Source: Fistularia commersonii
Taxonomy: Eukaryota; Chordata; Actinopteri; Syngnathiformes; Fistulariidae
Assembly: GCA_037954325.1 (NCBI GenBank)
Contig: JBBMNZ010000007.1
Span: forward strand, 6,505,001-6,569,000
Reading direction: 5' to 3'
DNA length: 64,000 nucleotides
The notes under the pieces were generated by a model. The model was not told where the DNA came from and did no database searches. It worked only from the letters and a program-made list of their open reading frames with translations. A program made the position numbers and the translations under genes. Each line of letters starts with the position of its first letter. Position 1 is the stretch's first letter. Below, in pieces: positions 32,950 to 51,179 of the stretch.

Positions 32950-33385
32950 CTGGGCGACGTTGCCAGATTAGGCGCCAAATTACTGTTAAATCCACCAACA
33001 ATAAGTATGTAGCCTGTGTTTGCGATCACGTGATTAAATTGATTTTTTTGTTTGTTTCTTTTTTCGTGTTTATGTGTGTCTCTATCGATGGTGAACGATC
33101 CTATCGATTATTGGTAATTGAACGGCGCAGGTTTGATGTCTCGCTTATCTGGCAACTTTGCCTCTCGGCTTCCGTAGATGCTTGAACTACAGCAACTGGC
33201 ATACGGACTGCTTCAACTTCATTATGATACGCTTTCGCCTCACATTTTTAAAGATTGTTTTTTTATTTTAAAGAAGCAACCATAGCAGGGTGTTTTCGGG
33301 AGGGTTCGGAAGGTGTGCGCGGGGAGATAGGACGACGGCGGGCCGCAGTGGAAGCACCGCGGAGCTCCTGGCGGAACTTTTTAAG
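32950..33385 (+). promoter_or_regulatory. hdac10: hdac10 promoter region
   Basis: Between the GPCR polyadenylation signals and the hdac10 ATG. The last 100 bp (33287-33385) are GC- and CpG-richer (tgtgcgcggggagataggac, gacggcgggccgcag) and probably hold the start site. No TATA box seen. Confidence 0.45.
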
Positions 33386-39872
<6,487 letters not shown>

Positions 39873-40860
39873 ACAGGTGGAAGACACCAACTGGGAGTTC
39901 ACAGGGACACAGGAAATGTCAAACAAGATGACCCCGTGACCTTGAGCAGCCTCTGTTGTTTGGGACTCAAAAAGTCTGACCCCTTTAGCCGTGCTGGCGT
40001 AAAGACCTCTGGATGTTTCCCCATCATTCCGTTTGTGTCTCTTTAAGAGCTCAAATTATTTTAATCTCACTTCATTTTTCTGGTCCTTCTGACCCGGACA
40101 TTCAGAAACAAAGGTCCACTGGAAGCCATCTTTGTGTCCTTCACTTTTTTTTTTTTTTTTGACAGCAAATAGCACAGCGACATGTTCAGCAAGTCTCCCC
40201 ATGTCTGCGTGGAGCTCCTCAGGGTTCTGCAGGTTCTTCCCAGCCCAAACACATTCAGGGTGTTCCTTGGAGAGCCTACATTGTCCAGACCTATGAATGA
40301 GAGGGTCAATACTTGTATGTCTCTACATCAGGCCCTCTGATTTGTCCAGGGTGTCGGATGAACGCATAAGGCAGTGAATGAATGAATGCATTCTACCGTG
40401 GCGAGCTGGGCCTTAGCAAAGCAACAATCAGAGTCAAGGATAAACTGTTCTCAGGGTTTTTAATCCAACAGTCAACAAACAGTTGCTTCAACTTCTGCGG
40501 GAAGATGTCCCAGGGGGTGTTTCAGTTAGGCAGAGGGTGCACTCCCCCGCTGCGATTGCTAACGGTGCAGTCAGTGTCACAATGACGTTGCACAGTGATT
40601 CAACAATGGAGTTCTTTAACACAGAACAAAGAGTCATCATCATCATCATCATCACTTCCAAAGGATTCTGGAGTCCCCCCGCCCCACGCTACACTAGAAT
40701 AAGTCACATCGCACCAGATAAAGTGATCATCCAGGATGTTTGGTGTTCACTGGGGTTCATGGTCGGATGTCTAAATGGACTATTTGAATCATTTAATGGA
40801 AATTGATCCCAACATCCGGGTATGACAGGGCGGCCGTCCACGTGCGCTTTTTCCAGCTGT
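39873..40860. other. hdac10-parvb intergenic region
   Basis: Holds hdac10 3' UTR sequence, a minus-oriented SINE copy at 40185-40385, a T run at 40146-40160 and a short (ATC)n at 40635-40653. No gene recognised. Confidence 0.5.
40185..40385 (-). repeat. Teleost SINE-like dispersed repeat, copy 8
   Basis: Minus-oriented: catgtctgcgtggagctcct, cacattcagggtgttccttg, attgtccagacctatgaatg, ctctgatttgtccagggtgt. Confidence 0.75.
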
Positions 40861-41340
40861 CGTAGTTCCACACGCGGCCGCTAGGGGGCGCCGCGGCGTT
40901 TCTCCAGCGAGCGTCGCCACGGCCGCATCCCGGCTGCCGGCGTCAAGTCACACACACAAACACGCACTTTCTCTAACACGCACATACTTTGGAGCTTCTG
41001 CGGGAAGATGTCCCGCACCCCTACGACATCCGGGACCCTCCTGGGGAGGCTCGGAGGGACGCTGGCGAGGAAGACCAAGAAGTCCAAGGAAGGTCAGTGA
41101 TGGACGGGCTCGGGGGGGGGCGCGCGTCAAAGGGCGCGTTTGTTGTCGTCCCGCGCGTGCGCGTCACATGACGAGCCTTGGAAACGGCCGCGCGTGATAC
41201 CCGGTGCGGGATGAGGCGTCCTTACAACGTTGTTACGCCGCGGGTGCGGGTGGAGGGTTACCGCACAAGCGTGTGTGGACGTGCGTGTACGTGCGTGTGC
41301 GTATGCGGTGGTGAGCCGAAATAGACGTGACGGTGACAGG
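40855..41340 (+). promoter_or_regulatory. parvb: parvb main promoter / CpG island
   Basis: CpG-dense segment around the parvb ATG at 41008 (gtagttccacacgcggccgc, ctagggggcgccgcggcg) that continues into intron 1 to about 41300. No TATA box. ggggcgccgc-type GC boxes are present. Confidence 0.55.
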
Positions 41341-44300
41341 AAGGAATGCCGGGGGGCCAGATTGAGCTGGATTACGGTTACTGCGCATGCTCAGTAAACT
41401 CCTTCAAATTTGTATTATGCAGCAAAAGTGGCCCCCGAGACAGCTGCAAATTCTAACGACTGTTAGAAAGGCGGTGTGTGTGTTTGTGTGTGTCTGTGTC
41501 AAACTTCCAACGCCCAGGAGAAACGACAGTTGAGTGTTTTTTTTTGTTTTGCTTTTTGCAGTGTCATACATTTAACTTTTCTAAATGCGTCTTATTTATG
41601 AGACGCGTAAAGTCCTTTCGAATCGAGAAGTTTCTAAACAACAATAAAATAGATTGTGATTGTGAACCCTTAAACTCGATACAATAGTTTATAGTGTCGA
41701 GCCATATTTTCAGTGTATTTATTATTAGTAGAATAGATATATCAAAATATCATTATTGATATTTTGCTTTAATTTTTATTTTATTTATATTGATAAACTA
41801 TTTTTTTTAATACGGTGTTTTGCGAACGCTTGTTGCGTTGTCGTGTGCAGTTCCAGTCTTGACCGCCAGGGGGCGCCATACCACGCTCCAACACAGCAGA
41901 TGAATGCATATCTTCCTTCTTTTTTTCTGGAGGGGGGGGGGCACGGCTGAATCAGCTGTAGTAGGCGGTTTCCATAGCGACAGGCAGTGGCTCTCCAGAT
42001 CGGAGAAGTGGAAAAAGTGTCTCGCTGAGGCAGATATTACCCATGAAGCAATGCAGCAGAGCTCAGACGGAGCACGCGCGGAGCCGCCCGAGGAGCCGGA
42101 GTCAATATTATCACCGTTGCCATGGTTACCCAACTATTTACGACTCCTGAAAAACACTACGGGACTCGTTCAAGTCCAATGATGCTCCTTTAATCCGAGG
42201 GGGAGGGATGGGGCAAGAAAGAGGGCTGCTGGTTAGATTCTGGATGACAGCAAATGCTTGCACGCTTCAACATATGGCCCTGTGATTGGCCGGTCTGGGT
42301 TCTACCCCGCTCGTTGCCCAATCACAGCTGGGATAGGCTAGAATGAATGAATGAATGAATATATCTGACAAATTAGACGCAAAGGGGATTCATCTACAGC
42401 ATGTCGTCGCAGTGACAGTTCCTGGAGACATCCCATAAATTCAGTTGAGGCCTCTAAATAAAAACTTGAAGAAATGAATAAACAAGTAAATAGAATTTGT
42501 GAATGAGGTAGATAGCTAAATAAACAAATTATAAAGTAGATAAATACATGGAATTGAATCAATAATACATGGAGCAAGTAGATAAGCGGATTTAATGACA
42601 ACAATAATTAGATACATTGATGCATAAATAAAGGAATAAAAAAATAACTTGATAAAATGAGGCAAATTATATTAATTGTTATGAAAAATATCAACAATCA
42701 TATAAAACGATGAATTGAAATTTGGTACCACTATCATAATACATTAAGATAATATATAGAGAATTACACAGTGATGGATGGCGGAGAATGTTCTTCAGTA
42801 AAAAGCGGAAGTGTGTGTGTGTGTGTGTGTGTGCAGAAAAGCCTCTTTCCTCAAAGATTAGGGTGAAGGAAGCCTGCATGTCCCTGACAAGGGTGACAGA
42901 TCCTGCAGAGCGACCCCGGTTTCTCCACCAGGACTTTAAGTCCGGCGTGGTGTCCCATCCCGACCTCTTAATCTGAGGGTCTGGACGGCGCAGAGACGTG
43001 CCTTCCACCGCTTCTGGGATGGAAACTGCTAATAGTAAGTTTGTTTTTTGCCCCCTTTGGTCCCCCAGTTATCGTTGGCGCTCCGTGTGCTCCCCACTGC
43101 TGCAAAATTTTCCCACAAACTCACGCCTCGTCTTAGTGCTATTACCTCAGAAACTGAAAAAAAGGCTTAAAAGGAGATGCTCATGATTCAAACAGTGTGA
43201 TAGATGTTTATTACATGTAATAAACGTAATATTATGACATGATTTATATTACAATGTAATAGATGTTGATTGCAGTGTGATAGACATTTATTACAGTGTG
43301 ATATAGGCCAATCATGTGTAATAGATGTTTATTACAGTGCAATAGATTTTGATAGACATTTATTACGGTGTAATAGAGGTCAATCATGTGTAATAGATGT
43401 TTATTACCGTGCTATAGATTTTGTTTTTCTAAACTGTGTAATAGATGTTTACAACAGTGTAACAGACGTATATTACGTGAAATAGATATTTATTATAGTC
43501 TAATAGATGTTTATCAGAGTGTATAGGCATTTATTATGCTTATAGATGTTACAATAGACATTTATTATAGTTCACTAAACCATGCTAGCAATGCAACCAT
43601 ATATGGATGAATGATATCCTCTTTTACGATTAAAGTAAACATGAACATGCACATATTCAGATTCTCCCTGTTTCCCTTTTCATCTCAGAGGCTTCTGCGT
43701 TCAAGGTCAAAAAACAATTTAAAACAGTTTTTCGTGATTTAATCTAAACCTGCTTCCTTAAAACAAGCTAAAGCAGAACGTGGGGTGTTTTTTAAATGAA
43801 TACAAGTGTAATAAACTAGTGATATCATCACCCCCCCCCCCCCCCGGTAGACACTGCAGTGTGTAAATAACCCCAGCTATATTTAAAGCCCAGTCGGACG
43901 CTTCCATGCCACTGCATTATTTATATCTTCCCGCCTTGAGACCCCCCCCCTCCACAACCTGCACCGAGCAGCTGGGGGGGTCCAATCGACTTGTTTGCGA
44001 AAAAAAACGTGTGAATCCTGTTTTATTTTTGCTCTTCTTCGATTCAGTGCGGTTACGTCGACGACCGTTGTGCAGGGCTTTGGATCCAATCAACGTAATT
44101 GCGTTAGCGTGGGATCCTGCCTCAGCTCGATGGACCACCCACTGCAGCAGGGCGGTTACCGTGGTTACAGTGTAACAACTAATTTATTACAGTCGCATGC
44201 GACGGGTAAGACGTGCTCGAGCAGCAAAATACCAGATATATTATCTGCTATCTATCTAGCTATCGGTGAAACAGTACGGTAAGAAAATATAATCCGGGGC

Positions 44301-44606
44301 TTAAAATGTGGCTGCAGAGAAAAAAAAAATCAAGCAAAGTAATTCATTTAATGATTCAGATTAGCTTTATTCCCTTAAAAATAATCAAATATTGGTTATT
44401 ACACGTTTATAACGTTGGATTTATGTGCAAGGATTGTCAAAGAGATCAAATCAAGTAAAAATTTAACGTTACCTGTGATTGGTCCACCAGTCCTCCCACA
44501 CACACACACACACACATAAAAACACCCCCCGCCTGCCTCTCTCCAGTTACCGGACCACAGCGGTGGGTTGGAGGGCTGTGACAGAAATAAACACGTCATT
44601 ACATGC

Positions 44607-44670
<64 letters not shown>

Positions 44671-44798
44671 GACACTCGTGTCCATCGTCTCCCCTCGGCT
44701 CAGTCGTGTCTGGGACTTTCATTGCGGGGGGACATGGCCGGGCTGCTCTGCGGGACGAAGAGGAAGAAGCAAGGTAATTTGATTGGTGTGTGTGCATG

Positions 44799-44848
<50 letters not shown>

Positions 44849-45825
44849 GGGATGATGAACTTCAAAGTGGAATTTGGTTAGGTGTGTGTTTACAGATGCA
44901 GAAAATCTCCCTGTGACAAATATGCCTGTTTCCACTGACGTCTGAGCAGAGCTGTATTTTTCTACTGGCGTTAAATGCACCGTAGCGCTTTTACCTCTTG
45001 AATATATGTTTATTACACTGTAATAGATGTTTATTACAGTGTAATAAGATCCATATATATATATATATATAGATATATATATCTATATATCTGTATGTAT
45101 ATGAACCTGAGGTGGTGGGATGGCAAAATCCCCCCTCCGGCTCGGATGGAAGCACGTGAGACGCGTTGAGAATTAGGGTGGGTGGGGGGGTTTTGTTATT
45201 ACAAAGTAATTACTGTAATAACTCTGTAATTACTAAGAGATTCTGGGCGGTGCTGGAAACTGCGTCCCTTGCGGGAGCAGTGCATCAGATAGGTAACCTG
45301 TGGGGACCCGGATCTTAATCTTTGCTCTTTTTTTAATAATTTTTCTTTTTTTTTCTGGTGTTTTCTTAGCAGCCCCTGTGCACAGGAAGCGGGTTTGAGA
45401 TAACTGATGTGCTGTCTTATAAATAGGATCCTTAAATGTAAAGACGCCTCAAAGCTCAGTTTGACCCAGAAATCACTCATCTTCTGTCACTTCAGAAAAA
45501 AAATATAACTTGCTAATTTTCTGGTTATTTCTCACAGGTTTTCTTTTAATTTTTATCAAATGTCCCCAAATTCAAAGATGCTGTAAATCAGGTGTATGAA
45601 TGAGTTACTAGGCCGGTCCACCTTTATTCATGTACAATCTCACTGCATTTGATATATTTAAAAATATAACACGTCATTACTTTTCATTTATAAAAGAAAA
45701 AAAAAATGATACATTTGTTATTACATTGTTATTACACTGTAATTACACATATGTGTATATCTGCTCACTATTTCGGATTAAAATTTGATTATTATTGATT
45801 ATTATGGTTACATCTTTCTGTGTGT

Positions 45826-45857
<32 letters not shown>

Positions 45858-48800
45858 CCATCCCAGTGAGTGACCTCCACGAGGAGGGGAAGAATGCCAT
45901 CAACGCCCCCATGCTCCCCTCGGGGACCGACATCCACCCAGAGGACACGCTAATGGGTACGTCAGCAGGAAGTTTTGATTTATTTTTTACATTTCTGATG
46001 TCAAGAAACATGATTTTTTTTGTCGTCCCCAGAGGAGAATGCGGAGAGGATCATGTTGGACCCTACCTCACGGGAGAATCCCAAATTCAAAGATCTACTC
46101 CAGGTCCTGATTGACTGGATCAACAGTGAGCTGGAGGAGGACCGGATCATCGTGAAAGACCTGGGGGGGGACTGCTACGACGGACAAGTTCTCCAGAAGT
46201 TATTTGGTAACAAACACACTTTCAGACCCCATCCCCCAAATGGTACAGTCCAGAAATGACTTGTATCTCCGTCCTGCTACCTGTCTTTCCCATAAAGCTT
46301 CAGATCAATACGTCCCTGGCGTCATTAATATTGATTCCTAGCCGAGGTGAAAAAGGTCAGTCCAGGTCATGTGACTCGAGTCCACCCCCCCAAAATAGTG
46401 GACCTACTGTTAGGGGCATACAATTTGGAGCATACAATTAGGAGCATACAATTAGGAGCATACAATTAGGAGCATACAATCCAGAGCATACAATTCAGAG
46501 CATACGGTTTGGATCTTACATTTAGCTATTGACATGTCCCAGAATGGTAGACAACGTTGTCCCCCGACTGCGTCCCCCTCTGATGGTTGGCTGAGGGTGA
46601 AGCAGCCTCCTGGGTGAGCTTCTGCTGCTCCCTAGTGGCCGGTAACTACATGTAACTGTTTTGCTAAAATCGTAGTCATAGCAAGACTTGAAATGACACG
46701 AAGCCCCCTGAGTCGTCCCTTGTCATTCTGAACATCGCACCTCCTGTCCAACCCCTCTCCGGGCAGAGAAATTGTCGGGCAGGAAGCTGAACGTCGCTGA
46801 GGTGACACAGTCAGAGATCGGCCAGAAGCAGAAGCTGGAGACGGTTCTGGAAGCGGTGAACGAGCTGCTGCAGCCCCACGGCTGGTCCATCGAGTGGAGC
46901 GTGGACTGTGAGTGCTTCGGTCCGCACCTGTAAATTGACAAGGAAACCGGCGTGAAACTCAGATGATTGATCCTTCCCCTCTGCTGGTCGGCCAGCGATC
47001 CATTCCAAGAACCTGGTGGCCATTGTCTACCTGCTGGTGGCGCTGGCGATGCACTTCCAGGCAGCCATCAGACTCCCAGAGCACGTCTCTGCAAAGGTGG
47101 TGGTTGTCAAGGTGAGGAGGTTGGGGATGGTGGTGGGGTAGGGTTTGGGGTGGCTGGAGGGTCGGCTGTTTAAATCGAAATGTCTTGCCAGACGCCTGGG
47201 AGTTTCAGAAGCTAAGATACCTTCTCCGGTCAGCCACCCTGGCTGGGTTTTACCTTACCCCTGTTTTTATAACCTGCTACGTTTTGGGTTTTGCCCGTGC
47301 AGAAGCGAGGGGGCATCCTGCAGACGGCAGTGGTGACCAAAGAGCTGACCAGCACCACAGAGTAAGAGCTGATGGTCCTTCCCTTGATCCCCAATAAATC
47401 CATCAGAATGTCCTTTGATGGGACATTCTCACTGACAACCCACTGAATTTATCTTTTTATTTATTTTCAGAATGATGATGGGGAGATTTGGTGAGTTTCG
47501 ATTCAACATCATCACACATTATCACAATGCTATTAATGCAAGGATATACAATAATGCAATTAAAATGTTAATATAATGAGATAGTACTGTAATGTGATTA
47601 ATAGCTGTAACAAGATACTTGATATTACAGTGTCGCTAAAACAAACTTAATGAGATAATCTTACTCTAATTTCACAATGTAATTGATGTTAATATAATGA
47701 GATAATCAAATAACAATGTTATTACCTTTTTCTTAATGTTAATGTAACATAATCACATGTTATTGATAGCTTATTAACATTTACATCGCCAGATACCCAC
47801 ATAAAAATGCTACTACAATGTTATTAATGTTATTGTAACACATAAGCTCATCACCATGTTACTACACTGTCACATTGTTATTTCCTTTTTATTCACATTA
47901 ATGTTACCAGATAATCACATAACCTTGCTATGTCAATGTTATTACCTTGTTACTAATGAGAAAGAAATGCATCACCACTTTGCCTCCCCTCTGTTGAACC
48001 TGACTCTCCAGAGAGGGACGCGTTCGACACGCTGCTGGACCACGCCCCCGACAAGCTCAACGTGGTGAAGACGGTAAGGAGTAGCTAAGGACAAGTTCTA
48101 CCAGATCCCTACGTTCTACCTCTGAGCTACTCGGGCTCCCCCTGGGGGCGCAAACTGTGTACTTATAATCTTTAAAGTGCCTGGTCACAGTGGATATACT
48201 TCTTGGTACTCTGAAAGCTAACTATTGCCTAAGGTAGTACCTGGAGAACCAAGAATTGCCTGGGGTGGTACTTACTTGTGGTACTTACCATACTTGTATG
48301 GTACTTACAGAGTCAAATATTACCTGAGATGGTACTTGGTGAGCCAAGTATTACCTTAGGTGGTACTTATTGTGCCAAATATTGCCAGAGATAGTAACTA
48401 GAGAGCTAAGTATTGCCTGAGATAATACTTGGAGCCAGGAATTGCCTTAGGTGGTACCTGGGGAGCCCTTTTTTGCCTTTGGTCATATTTGGAGAGCCAC
48501 ATATTGCCTGATGTAGTACTCAAAGCCAAGAACTGCCCAAGGCAGTACTTGGAGAGGCAAGTATTGCCTTAGATAATATGTGGAGACCCATGTATTGCTT
48601 GATGTAGTACTTGAAGGGCCAAATATTGCCCCAGGTAGTTATTGGAAAGCAAAGTATTGCCTGAGGCGACATAGGAGACCCAAGTGTTACCTTAGAAGCA
48701 CAGCTCCAAGGAATCATCTGAACATCTCCTCTGTCTCGTCGGCAGTCTCTCATCACCTTTGTGAACAAACACCTGAACAAGCTGAACCTGGAGGTGACCG

Positions 48801-49330
48801 AGCTGGAGTCCCAGGTGAGACCCGTCACATCTGCTGAGGGTTCCCGGAGAACCTCGGTGGAGACAGGCAGTGAGATGGACGGGAGTCAGATGGGGCGACT
48901 CGGGCATCTGGTCAGGAAGCCACCCAGTGTCTCCTGGGTGAGGTGTTCCGGGTATGTCCAACCAGGAGAAGGCCCTGGGGAAGACCCAGGACTTGCTGGA
49001 GGGACTATGTCTCTCGGGTGGTCTGGGAACGCCTCGGTATCCACCAGAAGAGCTGAAACAAGTATCCGGAGATGTTGCGCGGGATAATCGATACACAGGA
49101 TTGGCTGCTTCACTCATTCACAACGTTTATCCGATGGTGTCTATCCCAGGTGTCGCTGGGTGAGAGTTGGGATTCACCCTGGACTGGTCCTTCCTAGAGG
49201 ACATACAACCCTTCACCTTCTCATTCAGCCATATCATTTTATTATTCACCCTGCCTGATTTCTTGATGTAAAAACAAACCCTAGTCATAAATATCTTGTT
49301 TCCCAAAGGTTATGTAACCGTTGACAGTCC

Positions 49331-49415
<85 letters not shown>

Positions 49416-49553
49416 ACAGTTCGCCGACGGCGTGTACCTGGTCTTGTTGATGGGGCTGCTGGAGGACTACTTCGTCCCTCTCTACAAATTCTTCCTCACT
49501 CCCGACAACTTTGACCAGAGGGTAATAACATGTAGTAGACTAGTAACTAAAAC

Positions 49554-49585
<32 letters not shown>

Positions 49586-50234
49586 GTAGCACTGTGATCT
49601 TTATGGTCAGTGTTGACGCCGTTGCCTTGCTCTCCATCATCTTCCTCGCTCAGGTTCACAACGTGGCCTTCGCCTTCGAGCTAATGCAGGATGGCGGCCT
49701 GAAGAAGCCCAAAGCCAGGCCAGAAGGTGAGGGGGAATTTTTACACGATGTTGTCCAGCAGATGGAGACCTTGTCCCACGTTTCAGCGTCTTTCCTCCAC
49801 GCTCTACATCTTCTCCCTCTAAGGGTTCAGCGCGGATGACCCCCCGGCAGGGCGTAGCTTAACCTCCATTAGGGATTAGACGGGGTGGAAAAATGACCTC
49901 CGTGACAATCCAGTCTATTCCAATCCTGCTTCACGTGCCATCGGGCTTTTATTCCGTTAGCGCTATTTTAGCTTAGCCTGTACATGAAACCGTCAACTAC
50001 TACACTATTGACGTGTAATAAACACCCCAGTTGGCTGTCCTCGTGCCTGCCAAGAAAACATTTGATCACTTTAATCTTTCTCTGAGCTGACGTGGCGAAT
50101 TGTGTCATTACATGTAATGACTGTGTAACACCATGTAATTACAGTCTTATTACATGTGGCGACTGTGTTATTATGCTGGCACCTGTGTTTTCTTTTAATA
50201 TCTCCTCCCAGGCAGAGGAGGTGTGTGTGTGTTG

Positions 50235-50265
<31 letters not shown>

Positions 50266-50682
50266 GGGTGGGGGGGGGGGGGGGGGGGAAGAGCTATCTG
50301 AACCCTTTCCCATCACTTCCTGTGTTAATTGTGTGTCAGTCGTTGCGGGGGGGAGAAAATCCATCCGCGTGGCGAGATGCGGATTCCTAAGAGGCTTAAA
50401 GTTTCCTCTTTTGGGCGGAGTGACATTTCTTTGGCTAAAAACGGCCCCGGCTTAAATCACTTACCCAACAACCGCGTCCCGAGATATTAAAATATGCAAA
50501 TACATACACGTGTAGAGCAAGAGATGGCGGCCGTTCTTCACGTCCTGCCTCTCCTGCGTCTCAGATGTGACGTCCAAACCTCTCACCTCTGTCTCTGCCT
50601 CACAGACGTGGTCAACCTGAACTTGAAGTCCACCCTCAGGGTCCTCTACAACCTGTTCACCAACTACAAGGACTCGGAGTGA
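41008..50682 (+). CDS. parvb: parvb, beta-parvin
   Basis: Actin-binding adaptor of the ILK-PINCH-parvin complex at focal adhesions. Exons: 41008-41092, 45867-45956, 46033-46206, 46767-46907, 46996-47111, 47303-47361, 47471-47490 (20 nt), 48012-48073, 48746-48814, 49420-49521, 49654-49726, 50606-50682; 1068 nt, 355 aa versus about 364 in human. Residues 1-28 end LLGRLGGTLARKTKKSKE, the parvin N-terminal signature. CH1 runs from about residue 77 (FKDLLQVLIDWIN ... CYDGQVLQKLFEKL); CH2 from about 245 (SLITFVNKHLNKLNLEVTEL, FADGVYLVLLMGLLEDYF, ... TLRVLYNLFTNYKDSE), ending at the conserved C-terminus. Exon 3 has an 8-G run at 46162-46169, giving GGDCYDG where relatives have EDLYDG. Introns 1 and 9 carry (GT)n arrays close to acceptors. 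AATAAA at 51170-51175. Confidence 0.97.
42262..42350 (-). repeat. Teleost SINE-like dispersed repeat, copy 9 (partial)
   Basis: Minus-oriented: ccctgtgattggccggtctg, cccaatcacagctgggatag, then a short (AATG)n. Confidence 0.7.
43190..43580 (+). repeat. Degenerate minisatellite TAATAGATGTTTATTACAGTG
   Basis: About 390 bp of diverged units, each near 25-30 bp, with the core aatagatgtttattacagtg. One more unit pair occurs far downstream at 45000-45045 in the same intron, suggesting a shared origin. Confidence 0.75.
44609..44668 (+). repeat. (CA)n array upstream of parvb alternative exon
   Basis: 30 CA units ending 65 bp before the alternative start codon. Together with the GT array at 44803-44847 it forms an imperfect inverted pair around the exon. 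Confidence 0.95.
44734..44773 (+). CDS. parvb: parvb alternative first coding exon (candidate)
   Basis: gacATGGCC gives a good start context. The frame reads MAGLLCGTKRKKQ and stops one base into a codon at a donor (caag|gtaatt), the same phase as the 85-nt main first exon, so it can join exon 2 in frame (...KKQ-VSDLHEEGKN). The basic end KRKKQ parallels RKTKKSKE of the main exon. It lacks the LGGTLARK motif. Upstream is a modest GC-rich stretch. No transcript evidence available to me. Confidence 0.6.
44803..44847 (+). repeat. (GT)n array downstream of parvb alternative exon
   Basis: About 22 GT units starting 30 bp after the alternative exon donor, with a GT/GC lead-in from 44787. Confidence 0.95.
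45000..45100. repeat. TAATAGATGTTTATTAC units and (AT)n tract
   Basis: Two units of the 43.19 kb minisatellite, then an (AT)n-rich stretch at 45053-45092. Confidence 0.75.
45819..45857 (+). repeat. parvb: (GT)n array at the parvb exon 2 acceptor
   Basis: GT/GC alternation ending nine bases before exon 2 (gtgtgtccatcccag|tgag). It takes the place of part of the polypyrimidine tract. Confidence 0.92.
46417..46515 (+). repeat. 17-bp minisatellite in parvb intron 3
   Basis: Six to seven units of gagcatacaattaggag with small changes (first unit ttggagcatac, last gagcatacggtttgg). Confidence 0.9.
47500..47960 (+). repeat. AT-rich degenerate repeat in parvb intron 7
   Basis: Diverged units around aatgttattaatgttaatataatgagataatcac. 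No coding content. Confidence 0.6.
48180..48700 (+). repeat. 38-40 bp minisatellite in parvb intron 8
   Basis: More than ten diverged units of a motif like gtacttggagagccaagtattgcctgaggta, filling intron 8 (48074-48745) almost up to exon 9. Confidence 0.85.
48850..49085 (-). repeat. Dispersed teleost repeat
   Basis: actcgggcatctggtcagga, gaggtgttccgggtatgtcc, ggggaagacccaggacttgc, gggaacgcctcggtatccac: a common teleost repeat family; the 4280-4460 fragment is its opposite-strand counterpart. Confidence 0.65.
49105..49260 (+). repeat. Teleost SINE-like dispersed repeat, copy 10
   Basis: tgtctatcccaggtgtcgct, gattcaccctggactggtcc, cttcaccttctcattcagcc; truncated at the 3' side. In parvb intron 9. 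Confidence 0.6.
49332..49411 (+). repeat. parvb: (GT)n array at the parvb exon 10 acceptor
   Basis: About 40 GT units with one tt interruption, ending eight bases before exon 10 (tgtgcgcacag|ttc). Almost no other pyrimidine tract exists. Confidence 0.95.
50249..50288 (+). repeat. Poly(G) tract, 39 G in 40 bases
   Basis: 20 G, one T, 19 G in sense orientation in parvb intron 11, after a GT-rich stretch. Likely G-quadruplex former and likely hard to sequence. Confidence 0.9.
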
Positions 50683-50844
50683 GGCCGGCGCCGCCCAGCG
50701 CAGGTCGGAGGGGGCGGAGCCTGGCCCGAGGGCCGTGGAGCGGCGGGACCGACGTTCTTATCTACTCGTGTGTTGTGGACTTGATGATGATTAACCTTCG
50801 ACCTCGGAGGACTCCGCCTAATGCTGCACATCCTATCTAAAACT

Positions 50845-51130
50845 CTTCATTCATTCATCCATTCATGATGTACACCGCTTATCCTGCACTCAGGGTTGCA
50901 GGCAGACTGGAGCTTATCTCAGCTGTGATTGGACGAGAAGCGGGGTTCGCCCTGGACCAATCACGGGGCCCCATTTAGAGACATACAACTATGGGTCTCC
51001 ACTGTCCAAGTGTTTGGATCGTGAGAGGAACCCGGAGGAACCCTACGCAGACACAGGGAGAACATGGAGATTCCACACAGGAAGGTGGGAATTGAACCAG
51101 GGACCTTCTCGCTCCGTCTGTCCGTCCAAA
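50845..51130 (+). repeat. Teleost SINE-like dispersed repeat, copy 11
   Basis: Nearly complete: cattcatccattcatgatgt, tatctcagctgtgattggac, ccaatcacggggccccattt, aaccctacgcagacacaggg, gaaccagggaccttctcgct. Lies between the parvb stop codon and its AATAAA at 51170, so probably within the 3' UTR. Confidence 0.8.
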
Positions 51131-51179
51131 CTGCTGCTTCAACCCCAACGGTGGTTTTATAAGAACTGAAATAAAGCTA

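Larger units (their letters stand above)
41905..45810 (+). other. parvb: parvb intron 1 interior
   Basis: Intron 1 (41093-45866) is 4.8 kb. It contains C and G homopolymers (41931-41941, 43830-43845), a partial minus SINE at 42262-42350, a (GT)n at 42811-42833, a degenerate TAATAGATGTTTATTACAGTG minisatellite at 43190-43580, and the alternative first exon at 44.7 kb flanked by CA and GT arrays. No other gene recognised. Confidence 0.5.
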
